DNA from: Aspidapion aeneum
Lineage: Eukaryota; Arthropoda; Insecta; Coleoptera; Brentidae
DNA length: 64,000 nt
Direction of reading: 5' to 3'
NCBI GenBank assembly: GCA_963576565.1
Contig: OY755038.1
Coordinates: forward strand, 16,562,087-16,626,086
The position numbers and the translations under genes were made by a program. The notes beneath the pieces are model-generated. The model saw only the letters and a list, made by a program, of their open reading frames with translations. It was not told the DNA's origin and did no database searches. Below are positions 39,148-48,954 of this stretch, piece after piece; position 1 is the stretch's first letter, and every line of letters begins with the position of its first letter.

Positions 39148-40006
39148 ATGACATGTATTCTCTGCCGCGACGTCCCGCCCCGCGGACGCGTCTACAGATG
39201 CGAGCAAGGACACGTAATATGTAGGGCGCACCTGGACGAGGCGATGCGCTGCGTCCTGTGCAGGACACCAATGGAGCGCTGTATGACGGCGCGCATCATA
39301 GTGAATGCCCTGAACATTGCTGAAGAGTAAGTCACCTTATCAATCAGTCTCTCATTTTGGAATCCTTTTATTTTTTTTCGCTTTTTTCTTTTTCGCTTTT
39401 TCCTAATTAATTTTTTATCTTCTTTAGGGAATTGCGGTCAACAATGCCTGAATACATGGTGCAGCTCGACGGACGCATTGTGTTAAGAGCACCGCAACCA
39501 AATGTAAGCTATTTATTTTTTTATTTTATTTTTAGTAGCTTTTCAGTTTATTATTTTTTTAGTAGCTTTTCAGTTTATTAATTTTGTTTTCGTTTTATTT
39601 CAGGCCGAGGATCAAGAACAAGAAGAAGTAGCAGGCAGCGATATTGAAGATGGGGGGATCATCACGGATAGTGATGATACCGTGATCGCCCCCTTGGGGG
39701 TCCCCGATGATGATGAGCCGGTGAGTTTTATTTTTATTACTTTATAAATTTATCAACACTGATTGAATCTTAGCTCACCTCAAACAAGGTCAACTATCTT
39801 TAATGTGTTGAGGACTGTTTTTATTCAATCAAACAACCATCTAAACAAATAGCTTTCCATACTAATCTAGTTTTTTTTCTTTCTTACTCCAGCAGGACAA
39901 TTCTGTATGCCCCTGCGGTCGGTTGTGTCGCAATCGCTTGAGGGGGCAGGATGATGAGCATGACGAGGACCCGCCAGCCCGCCGCGCGCGGCATATGAAT
40001 CCTTAA
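39148..40006 (+). CDS. RING-like zinc-finger protein with acidic tail, four exons, 161 aa
   Basis: Exons 39148-39326, 39428-39503, 39604-39720 and 39893-40006 (TAA) join in phase through GT-AG introns of 101, 100 and 172 bp with strong donors (GTAAGT, GTAAGC, GTGAGT). Exon 1 gives C3, C6, C18, H22, C25, H28, C35 and C38, including CEQGH and CVLCRTP. This is a RING/SIAH-type cross-brace in which the sixth ligand is His rather than Cys. RING domains usually recruit E2 enzymes for ubiquitin transfer; activity here is inference. Exon 3 (residues 86-124) is acidic. Exon 4 has a CPCGRLC cluster then a basic end ARRARHMNP. Exons are GC-rich in an AT-rich element with no stops, suggesting selection or recent origin. 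AATAAA signals occur at 40337 and 40344. I do not recognise the full-length protein. An in-frame extension upstream of the ATG is possible. Confidence 0.75.
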
Positions 40007-40479
40007 GTTTTTTTTTATTTTTTAATTTAGATTAGTTTTAATTAGTATATTTTTAATTTTTAAGATAGGCTAAGACTTTTTTATTAATTTTTAAGATAGG
40101 CTAAGACTTTTTTATTAATTTTTAAGATAATATTTTTATTTTCCATTATATATTATAACCCTTACAATGTGCATTTTATTTATAACACAATTATTCCCTC
40201 CTATAGCTCAGTACAGGGCCACCGTAAAAGCACAGCTATTCAATACTTTCTATAGCCGCTTAATGCGTGAGATTAGAGATCAGACATTAAAATGTGTTAA
40301 AGTACAGCATAGCTGTTCTTTTACTAAGCCCCAAATAATAAAAAATAAATATATCTCAAAAAGATAAAATTTTTACAGCATAAAAATGAAAGCTAGAAAA
40401 ATAAAAAATAGTTCATAAAGACCTTACCTAAAAACCTATATATTTGAACATCTCAAAAATTTTAAAGCTAGAAAGATTA
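40007..40479. other. 3' flank of the RING gene inside the element
   Basis: AT-rich, with a 33-bp tandem repeat around 40057-40125 (TTTTTAAGATAGGCTAAGAC). A 66-codon frame at 40167-40367 has no recognisable domain. AATAAA hexamers near 40337-40349 could be the gene's polyadenylation signals. Confidence 0.5.
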
Positions 40480-41055
40480 AAAAAACTCGCACACCCTTAA
40501 GGCAAGTGTGTTAGAAAGAAATAAGAATACTTTAGTAAACGACTTGTCTAAAAAATAAAGGCTAGACAAGTCTGGACCAATCCTAACTTGAAATATTTTT
40601 TTCTCCAATGGTAACATTATTCATTGCGGAGTTGCCAACTCTCGCTCAAGAGATAAATTTTTATAGATTTTAAAACCAGATATGCTATCAATGACATTTG
40701 ACAGGTGACATTTGACAGTTGACATCTGACAGTTGACAAGTGACAGTTGACAAGTGACAGTTGACATCTGACAGTTGACATCTGAAAGTTGACAGGTGAC
40801 AAGTGACAGTTGACAGTTGACATTTGACAAGTGACAGTTGACAAGTGACAGTTGACAGGTGACAAGTGACAAGTGACAGGTGACAAGTGACAGGTCACAA
40901 GTGACAAGTGACAGGTGGGCGGGGCTTAGTGACAGGTGGGCGGGGCTTAGTGACAGGTGGGCGGGACTTAGTGACATGTGGGCGGGGGTTAATTACAGGG
41001 GGCGTGGCTTACGGTGGTAGGAGAGGGGGCCGCTGTATTCAAGTATAGGACTACT
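40480..41055 (-). repeat. right inverted arm with TGACA minisatellite
   Basis: Inverse of 37584-38245, nearly identical in the outer 70 bp and in the inner 150-bp block. The minisatellite is shorter than in the left arm (about 40690-40980), so the two arrays have changed length independently. Confidence 0.95.
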
Positions 41056-41346
41056 GATGCTTACCATATTTGACAGGCGCTCGAATTTATAGTTTTTGTA
41101 AATTGGATGCTCCTTATATTATTAAATTAATAGATGAGGCCTGGAACATATTTTCCAAAAATACCCGATATGCCGTAGTTTAGAGCCATAGTTTCTGAGA
41201 GATTAGCAATTATAACAGTACCGCTCGCTCTTGTGTTAATTTTAGTATCCTTTTTCCAAATTATGTTAGTCCCTATCTATCAATAGTGACAATGACACAA
41301 CTTTGTTGTCGTTTCCGGTTGTCATTTTGAGCGTCATTTAAAAAAA

Positions 41347-42059
41347 ACTCTGCCAATCTATGGGCACCTAAGCTCACACTAGGTACTATAGTTATAGTGT
41401 ACGTGTGAGCTAATATAACTAAAAACTGAAATATATTTTATTGAAATCCAGACTCAATTACCTTTCGTTTGATACCACACAAGCCATGATTTGACTTAAA
41501 CTTTAATTTTTCAAATCTACCCCCACCTTTTTTTAAACTAAAATGTATTTTGTTTAACTCCAGACTCAATTACCTTTCGTTTGATATCACACACGCCATA
41601 TTTCCACATAAACACTAATTTTTTTAATTTACCCCCACCCTTTTTTTTAAGTAAAATGTATTTTATTTAACTCCAGACGCAATTACCTTTCGTTTGATAT
41701 CACACACGCCATATTTTTACATAAACTCTAATTTTTGAAATATACCCCCACCCTTTTATTTGGCTTGTGTTTGGTGGATTTTGTTCATTTTTAAATGGGA
41801 CCATCTCGACCCAAAACGCAGCGTAGGTACCAAATTTCATTAAAATCGGGCAAGCGGTTTTTGAGTTATGCGCGTTGGTCGTTACAGACAGACATACAGA
41901 CAGACAGACAGACAGAAAGACGGTGCAACAAAAAAGTTTCAAAATCATCTGAATCGCAAAGATATATAAAAATTTTTGAAATCGGAGCAACTTTTTTTTT
42001 CTCGAAAAAATTAGGATCACTATAGCTCACACTACTATAGTATAGTAGTAGTGTGAGCT
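41347..42059 (-). mobile_element. H1 element copy D, short (GACA) core
   Basis: Same parts as copies A-C: 3' end ACTCTGCCAATCTATGGGCA, palindrome, ~110-bp repeats, conserved block, about 9 GACA-type units (41885-41922), and a palindrome ending 42059. It faces copy E head to head across 86 bp. Confidence 0.9.
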
Positions 42060-42145
42060 AAATTAGTTGTCATTGTCCCTGTTTATACATGGGATAGTTC
42101 GAAATAAAGACACTGAAATTAACACAAAAGTGGTAATGTTATTTT
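42060..42145. other. remnant of the sequence that hosts H1 copies D and E
   Basis: It contains CACTGAAATTAACACAAAAG, which is inverted relative to CTTGTGTTAATTTTAGTATC at about 41230-41250. AGATTAGC near 41200 and CGCTAATATTTCAGAAACTA at 42911-42930 are likewise inverted. The host was thus a small palindromic element (about 41150-42950) into which both H1 copies inserted. Confidence 0.5.
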
Positions 42146-42895
42146 AGCTCACACATATACTATACTATAGTAGTGTGAGCTATGGTGATCATAATTTTTT
42201 CGAGAAAAAAAAAGTTGCTCAGATTTCAAATTTTTTTATATATCTTTGCGTTTCAGATGATTTTGAAACTTTTTTGTCGCGCCGTCTGTCTGTCTGTCGG
42301 TCTGTATGTCTGTCTGTCTGTCTGTCTGTCTGTATGTCTGTCTGTAACGACCAACGCGCATAACTCAAAAACCGCTAGGCCGATTTTAATGAAATTTGGT
42401 ACCTAGGCTGGGTCTTGGGTCGAGATGGTCCCATTTAAAAACGAACAAAATCCACCGAACACAAGCCAAGTAAAAGGGTGGGGGAAGATTTCAAAAATTA
42501 GCGTTTATGTGAAAATATGGCGTGTATGATATCAAACGAAAGGTAATTGAATCTGCAGTTAAACAAAATACATTTGAGTTTTTTTTTCAAAAAGGGTGGG
42601 GGTAGATTTCAAAAATTAGAGTTTACGTGAAAATATGGCGTGTGTGGTATCAAACGAAAGGTAATTAAGTCCGGAGTTAAACAAAATACATTTTAATTTT
42701 TGTTTTTTTTTAAGGGTGGGGGTAGATTTCAAAAATTTGAGTTTAAGTCAAAACATGGCTTGTGTGGTATCAAACAAAAGGTAATTTAGTCTGGAGTTGA
42801 ATAAGATATATTTCAGGTTTTAGTTTTATTAGCTCGCACATACACTATAACTATAGTACTTAGTGTGAGCTTAGGGGCCCATATATTGGCAGAGT
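42146..42895 (+). mobile_element. H1 element copy E, short (TGTC) core
   Basis: Starts AGCTCACACATATAC and ends CATATATTGGCAGAGT. The core is about 16 TGTC-type units (42282-42346) with TGTATGTCTG close to the conserved GTAACGACCAACGCGC block, as in the other copies. Three ~110-bp repeats follow. Confidence 0.92.
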
Positions 42896-42952
42896 TTTTT
42901 TATCATTTAAAAATTTATCGCTAATATTTCAGAAACTATTCATCAAAACTGC

Positions 42953-42956
<4 letters not shown>

Positions 42957-42987
<31 letters not shown>

Positions 42988-43170
42988 TGGCGTATATAGA
43001 AAAAAGTTTCGGGGTGGGCCCAATGCAGTTTGGGGGGGGGGCCCGAGACCCCATGAGGTATTTTATGCTATTTTATGTTTGTATTCAGGAAAATGTGGAA
43101 AATATCTAAAAAAATCTTAGATTACGGGGGGGGGGGGCCGGGCCCCCCAGGCCCCCCCTTATATACGCCA

Positions 43171-43211
<41 letters not shown>
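42957..43211. mobile_element. G-rich MITE inserted in a (TA)n tract
   Basis: Between (TA)n tracts at 42957-42986 and 43172-43211 lies a ~185-bp unit starting CTGGCGTATATAG and ending TATATACGCCACTG. It contains runs of ten or more G on the left (43032-43041) and at 43124-43134 next to complementary C runs (GGGCCCCCCAGGCCCCCC). A similar G/C-run element lies at 59127-59279. Such ends are reminiscent of hAT-type MITEs (inference). Confidence 0.65.
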
Positions 43212-43214
<3 letters not shown>

Positions 43215-43221
43215 AAATTTG

Positions 43222-43378
43222 AGCACCTGTCAAATATGGCAAGCATCAGGAATAAAGTCAAGATGCAATTTAAAAGTAAAAATTTCGCGAATTCGAACAC
43301 AAATTCTTTTATATTCCTACATCAATTATTAATGGTCTAGAAGGGTGGGAAAAAATATAATGAGCCACCCTGTACAGG
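43222..43378 (-). repeat. dispersed repeat holding the empty site of the RING element
   Basis: Inverse strand matches 37455-37583 joined directly to 41056-41095: TTGACTTTATTCCTGATGCT continues into TGCCATATTTGACAGG without interruption. Confidence 0.85.
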
Positions 43379-44110
43379 CCCTACGGGGTCCGATTTTGCA
43401 TTTAATGATAGAAGCAACACACTTGGTATGAATAGACATAAGACTTGCGCGAACATTTTACGAAAGGGAACCACCACCCCCTAACCCTGGCCGGGGCTGG
43501 TTCCCTCCTTAAACGTCCTTTTTGACGGTTTTTTGTTAATAACTCAAAAACGGTCAACTTTACTAAAAATATTCTAAAAATCATTTTGCAAGTGGATAAA
43601 ATTTCCTTTTTAACCATGTACCCTAGTACCCTCTAAAGGCAGTGGTGCACATTCCAAAGAGGAAAATGTTTAAAATATTTTTTTTATTTTTATTGTGGCA
43701 TTTTGTATCCTTAACACAAGTATTTTTGTTTAAAAACCCATCGTATACAGTTAAATATTTGTTAAGTTAGACTTAACTTTTTAAAGTAGCCGCCTTGAAA
43801 TAAAAATAAATGTGTTTGTAGAAATCCTCAAATCAAACAAAAATTTTAAACATTCATTTTTGTAACTCAGTAAATAATACTCAAGGTAAGTAAAAAAATA
43901 TTTTTAATTAGTATTAACTTAAAACTTAATTTCGAATTGAATTTCTTTAAATTGGGGGGGGGGGCATCCACCCTCTCGCCCCCCTCAAAAGTTATCTTTT
44001 ACAGTATTTTTCTAATTATTTGCAAACTTTTAACTTGGGCAAAAACAACTAGTAGTAGTTAATGAGGCTGAGGTTATTGAGGCTGACCAAGACCAAGTCC
44101 TCTCTAACGA
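43379..44110 (+). repeat. single arm of the palindromic element family of 13975-17380
   Basis: Shares landmarks in order with the left arm: GGCCCTACGGGGTCCGATTT, AAAACGGTCAACTTTACTA, AGTACCCTCTAAAGGCAGTG, GTAGCCGCCTTGAAAT, CTCAAGGTAAGTAAAAAAAT. It lacks the Tigger-like MITE and the Mutator-like MITE and so documents their empty sites. Confidence 0.85.
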
Positions 44111-44133
44111 TGTATAATAGGCCCCCTTGATAA

Positions 44134-44520
44134 AGCGTGTCCCGAAAGAATATTAGAAATCGCTCTAAATTTGTAAAAGGTATAGCTTCCACTATTACTA
44201 ATAAGGAGGATGGAGAGAAGCGAGGAAGAGGAAGGGGAAAACCAGTAAAATTATGTTGGAAAAAAAGTCTTAAAGCGTGTGCAGAAAGAATTTTTGAAAT
44301 CGCTCTAAATTTGTGAAAGGTATAGCTCCAACTATTACTAATAAGGAGGGTGGGGAGAAAAAAGGGAGAGGAAGGGGAAAACCAGTAAAATGATGTTGAA
44401 AAAAAATTCTTAAAGCGTGTGCAGAAAGAATTTTTGAAATCGCTCTATATTTGTGAAAGGTATAGCTACAAGTATTACTAATAAGGAGGGAAGAAGAGGG
44501 AGTAGGAATCTAGTAAAATG
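44134..44520 (+). repeat. tandem 140-bp repeat, ~2.8 units
   Basis: Units start AGCGTGT at 44134, 44274 and 44414, each with GAAATCGCTCTAAATTTGT and ACTATTACTAATAAGGAGG. A further partial unit resumes at about 45360 beyond the next array, so that array seems inserted into this one. Confidence 0.85.
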
Positions 44521-45330
44521 TTGTGTGAAACCACCAGAAACAACTACTCCGAGGGAAAATACCCCTACCGGCATTGAATTATACTGATGGTTTGAGGCTT
44601 TCGTTGGGAACTTGTTAAAACTGTTTGGTTTTCACTTTCTCCAACGTCGATCACGAGGATCGAGTGATCCCCGTCTGGAACACGTCCTGATAGTCAGGAA
44701 CAAATGTTCCATGCCAATCGACGACCGGACCGGTTTCGACCTTTTGGGCCATCCTCAGGTGAATGTAGGCGATAGCTCCGTGTAGAGCATAAGTTGTGTG
44801 AAACCACCAGAAACAACTACTCCGAGGGAAAATACCCCTACCGGCATTGAATTATACTGATGGTTTGAGGCTTTCGTTGGGAACTTGTTAAAACTGTTTG
44901 GTTTTTACTTTCTCCAACGTCGATCACGAGGATACGAGTGATCCCCGTCTGGAACACGTCCTGATAGTCAGGAACAAATGTTCCATGCCAATCCACGACC
45001 GGACCGGTATCGACCTTTTGGGCCATCCTCAGGTGAATGTAGGCGATAGCTCCGTGTAGGCGATAGCTCCGTGTAGAGCATAAGTTGTGTGAAACCACCA
45101 GACACAACTACTCCGAGGGAAAATACCCCTACCGGCATTGAATTATACTGATGGTTTGAGGCTTTCGTTGGGAACTTGTTAAAACTGTTTGGTTTTTACT
45201 TTCTCCAACGTCGATCACGAGGATACGAGTGAGCCCCGTCTGGAACACGTCCTGATAGTCAGGAACAAATGTTCCATGGACCGGTTTCGACCTTTTGGAC
45301 CATCCTCAGAAAGTGAGGCGGGGGGGGGGG
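44521..45330 (+). repeat. tandem ~273-291-bp repeat, three units
   Basis: Units start near GTGTGAAACCACCAGA at 44523, 44796 and 45087. The second is longer by a 17-18 bp duplication of GCGATAGCTCCGTGTAG. Each holds TCGATCACGAGGAT, TGGAACACGTCCTGATAGTC and CGACCTTTTGG. Parts match inverted blocks in the 1.9-kb duplicates near 29715-29810 and 32480-32575. An 89-codon minus frame is a repeat artefact. Confidence 0.9.
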
Positions 45331-46150
45331 GGGGGGGGGTATATATTGGAAAAAAATTTGAAAGCGTATGCAGAAATAATTTTTAAAATCGCTCTATATT
45401 TGATAAAATTATGCGATTATGGTTTTTGGATAGGGCGAGGAAATGACAGAAGGGGAGATATGTGGGAGCAGGAAGCAGATGTGTTGGTTTCTGTTCGGGA
45501 TTAGTAGTAAATCAACGACACCTTTTTTGTCAAAATCGTTTCAGCGGTTTAGACTCTAGCGTGACACAAAAATTATTTACTTACATACAAACAACAATCG
45601 AAAAACATTCCCCTTCCTCTCGCCGTGCTGCAGTTGGGTAAAAATATAAATAAACCATTAAATAAACAAAATTTTAAACAAGAACGGCGGCCATGGCGAG
45701 TCGGTGGCGGCGAATTGCCCTAGAGCATAGAGTATTACTCTATGGTATTATGTGTGTAGAAACTAAATTCTCACCCCCACTGTAGACCCGCGCCTGGCGT
45801 GGCAAAACAATGCCAATTTTAGCCTACTCTGCTTTGACTAGCACTGCGCGACACTGTCATTTATTGGTTGTCCCATATTTGTGCAAAATTAATCAAATAA
45901 ATAATTCCTAGATTTCTCTAGGGAATTCGTGCCCTTTCTAACAACATATCAAACTTTGGATGAAGTCATCAGATCTGTCCTAAATAATAAATGTCACAAA
46001 AGCGGGCCATTATTAATATTATGAAATAAAGAAAATTTAATAAATCAGACCATAGTGCTAAAAATAAAAATATGACATTGAAAAAACTATATACCATCTA
46101 GAAAAAGCTGTATTGGCCATAGGGTAGCCCCATTAGAACAAAAACAACAA
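45331..46150. other. no gene seen; H2 fragment
   Basis: A G-run at 45310-45330 precedes a partial 140-bp unit. At about 45530-45570 AATCGTTTCAGCGGTTTAGA marks an H2 fragment. The rest is AT-rich. Confidence 0.45.
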
Positions 46151-46386
46151 TTTTTTCTATAAGCGTGCGGAAAAGTTTCCGCACTAGTGCGGAAAAGTAA
46201 ATTTGTTACGATTTTGAGGTGTTCTATAACATTTAGACCGTTCAAAATACATTTCTATCTTTCCTAGCACACGAAATATCCTAAAAATATTCAAATTGAC
46301 TAATATTCTGCTATATTTTCAATATTTTCGATAAAATAAAGTTCTCAGTAAAATAGGTTCAAATTATAAGTTTTAAACCTCCCCGG

Positions 46387-46394
46387 TATAAATA
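46387..46394 (+). promoter_or_regulatory. TATA box
   Basis: GGTATAAATA in a GC-flanked context (CCCCGGTATAAATATCGTC), 160 bp before the ATG at 46554. A TATA box placed upstream of an ATG exon suggests a real or former Pol II promoter. Confidence 0.4.
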
Positions 46395-46553
46395 TCGTCA
46401 TTGTCAATGTCAAACAACAATGAACACTAGTGGTTTTAGATTTGGCATCTTAAATCACCATAGCAACAAAGTACAAACAAACTGTCAAAACAAAGCCAAT
46501 TTTGCAGATACAAGCGTCTTTTGAATTTTTCAAACAAAAAAATCAGATTTTCA

Positions 46554-46606
46554 ATGGATTCTTCGGACGAAGATCTACCCCAGTCAGTTCTAGAAGCCGC
46601 TAGAAT
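46554..46606 (+). CDS. candidate short first exon
   Basis: CAATGG start opens MDSSDEDLPQSVLEAAR and reaches a GTGAAT donor (46607). If unspliced it stops immediately (TGA at 46608). Acidic starts of this kind followed by an intron are what I recall for uncharacterised insect proteins related to tyrosine-recombinase (Crypton-type) genes, but I cannot verify it and no second exon is visible. Confidence 0.3.
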
Positions 46607-46726
46607 GTGAATAATAATAATTGATTTGATTAAAACGTTTTGAATATAAATAATTTTCTGATTAATTTTTAGTTTTTTCCTCACGCTTATAGAAAAAATA
46701 GTGTACCTAACTCGTGCGTAAAGTGT

Positions 46727-46830
46727 CTTTTCCGCACTTGATTGCTGGCCAAACTCCGCTATCGCGTCGTTTGGCCATCTGCAATCGCGTGCGGAAAAGA
46801 GGCACTTTCCGCACTAGTTAGGTAAACTAC
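46727..46830. repeat. GTGCGGAAAAG hairpin
   Basis: CTTTTCCGCAC...GATTGCTGGCCAAAC is followed by the inverse GTTTGGCCATCTGCAATCGC and GTGCGGAAAAG, forming a ~70-bp imperfect palindrome. TTTCCGCACTAG follows. The same 10-mer occurs three times at 46165-46200. Confidence 0.7.
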
Positions 46831-47489
46831 TATTGCAGTTGTTTAGATAAGAATAGAAACAAGATTGATCTAGCGAGACTTATTCACGGATACTAAAATT
46901 TACATTTGTAGTATTTTTGGTTCCCCTCCGCTGACCCGACATAAAACGTCGCGAAGGCGAAAAAATGCGATATGCATTGACTTAACTTGAGGGCCAAATT
47001 ATGCCATGGTCACGGGTACTGTTTTTCGTTTCGTCTGCCTGCTTTTGTTTTTACTCTGGTAGTTGCTTTTGTATTTGGTAGATGTCGCCACTTGTGTAAA
47101 AGCATACGGTGTCGCAGGCATTATTTTTTATTACTCTTAACAATATCGTAAGATCAGGTTTATGTACCGTCTCTATAGAGTATCTCTGAAGAGTCCCTTA
47201 AGGAGGAAATAGTTAACTGTCAACACTTAATAGGTTTAATTAGGTCTTGGACCCCCGTGGGTGTACAACTTTGGAGTTGCCCACGGAAAAATACAAGAGA
47301 AACAAAATCTTTCTATGCCTGCTTAGCCACGAAAAATTGTTAATATCTTGTTCTTGAGATACAAAGGTTATTAAAATGACAAATTAATTGCTGTTCACAT
47401 AATTTTTCTTTAAAATTGATGTGGCAAAAGTTAAAAGCAAAAGTTTGTGAAAAAAATTCACAGGCGCTCTACCTTAAATTTAAGGCAAA
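46831..47489. other. no gene seen
   Basis: AT-rich, no recognisable feature. Confidence 0.45.
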
Positions 47490-48243
47490 CACCCGGCAGA
47501 AATCTGTCATTTATAAGTTTTTAAAGATTTTTAATTAAATATTGTTTTAACATCAACAAGCATTTATTATAAGCAAGACTAGGTTAAGAATAAGTAAAAT
47601 TTATGGCAACACCGGCGACCTGTTTTTAGGCTTATTTTCAGGTCCGCTGTATTTTAATAAAAGTTGTATTCGGCTAATATGTCCTTTGAGCCACTAACAT
47701 CAAAATAATTTATATTCTATAACTGGAAACAAATTTGCTAACTTATTTTCAATTTTTAAAAAACACACTGTGTAATTTTACTTTCTAACGGTTTCTTTAA
47801 GTCTGGCTTGCGTTGGTATTTTGTCTCTTAGTGGAGCGTTTAAAGCGCAGTCTATCTCTTTCTCGCCAAGGCGACAGGAAGTACAATTCTAGCCAATCAA
47901 CGCCAAGGTATTTGTGCCTGCAAACGTAGGGTGGCTTTAACTGAGACAGGAAACTTTCGAAAGTCGTTAGGGAAAACATTCTTTAGTTGAGCTTGCCTGG
48001 GTTCGTTTCAACTCTCGAGTTGGGTTGCGTACATTTCACGTCTTGTGGTAACAGGGGGGTTTTTTTCTTCAACTGGGGAAATATTAAATTTTGTAAATTA
48101 TTTTGACTTTGTATAAAACTGTTAACTTTATTATTCATAAATATTTTAGTCTTTTCTTTTGGAGTTTATTAATTTTAAAGCTTTTAATTATTATTGTTTT
48201 GAGTGTTTTGAAATAATGTTTTTATCTGTTTTATGGTTTTTTA
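47490..48243 (-). repeat. 0.7-kb interspersed repeat, copy 2
   Basis: Inverse of 3097-3790, with extra sequence near 48000-48060. Both ends of the similarity are sharp (ATAAGTTTTTAAAGATTTTT at one side, TTTTATGGTTTTTTAAC at the other). Confidence 0.75.
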
Positions 48244-48954
48244 ACATCCCTAAATGCCCTAAAATCGGCATTTTTAATCAATAATACATCCCTAACCTAA
48301 ACGGTAATATTAAATAAATTAAACAGTTTATTGAATAGTTTCACCTATTCAATCAACGTTTAAAATGTTGATAAATAAAAATATTTACAACATACAAAAA
48401 GTTTATAAAACCTAAAAGTTTAAGAAGTGTAAATATTTGAATGCAAAAGTTTAACAGTTCAAAAATTTGATATTTAAATAATAAATATAAGAAGTGAAAG
48501 TGTGAAGCTACAAGAAGAAAATTGGAAAGGTATGTATGATTTTCCTACATTGTTTATTCTTTTGAGAAAAACGTGTATAGCATACTTTTCCTCCAAGAAC
48601 CGTCAAATTCCCTTTCGACAACAAACAAGTAATAAAATTTAATGTTTTTATAATTTATATAAGTTGTAGCCTAAAATTGGTAGCTAACAACATTTAAGCC
48701 AGTACCACTGTCACACAGGCCCCTGTTACAAATCCATAACCAATTAATATGGCGTAGTCTAAAACTTTCATACCAAATGTTTTTTCTATCTAAAAATTTT
48801 GTCGATTTAAAAAAAAATCATATCTTTGTCAGTTTTTCAGATATAAAGCTAATTTCTTTACTATCTTAATAACCGTTCCATTGCAAGCAAAAATGTATTT
48901 ACAGTTTGTCTGTAATACTAATTTTCCAAAAAATATTAACCAAAGTTTGATCGA
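48244..48954. other. no gene seen
   Basis: AT-rich; ends at the truncated 5' end of LINE A copy 1. Confidence 0.45.

Larger units (their letters stand above)
37584..41055. mobile_element. 3.47-kb long-TIR element carrying a RING gene
   Basis: The termini are perfect inverted repeats starting AGTAGTCCTATACTTGAATA, flanked by the 6-bp duplication GATGCT (37578-37583 and 41056-41061). The empty site is preserved in another copy of the target repeat at 43242-43247 (inverse strand), where the flanks run together as CCTGATGCTTGCC. The arms are about 660 bp (37584-38245) and 576 bp (40480-41055), nearly identical, and include a minisatellite. Between them lies a four-exon gene. AG...CT ends with a 6-bp TSD and long arms are features of Maverick/Polinton-type elements, but no integrase, polymerase or capsid gene is present, so class is undecided: a reduced derivative or an unrelated foldback are both possible. 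If the T preceding GATGCT is counted, the TSD would be 7 bp. Confidence 0.88.
46151..46698. mobile_element. 548-bp TIR element containing a promoter and first exon
   Basis: Perfect 17-bp inverted ends TTTTTTCTATAAGCGTG (46151-46167) and CACGCTTATAGAAAAAA (46682-46698). Inside the left end lies GTGCGGAAAAGT/TTTCCGCAC, a hairpin motif that recurs just outside the right end. The interior has a TATA box and a short ATG exon with a donor. No transposase and no certain TSD. Confidence 0.6.

Noticed and set aside
43075..43332. Frame with Gly/Pro and Tyr-Ile repeats
   Set aside because: Made of G/C runs and a (TA)n tract of a MITE.
44838..45107. 89-codon minus-strand frame
   Set aside because: Runs through the ~280-bp tandem repeat and is not conserved as a frame between units.
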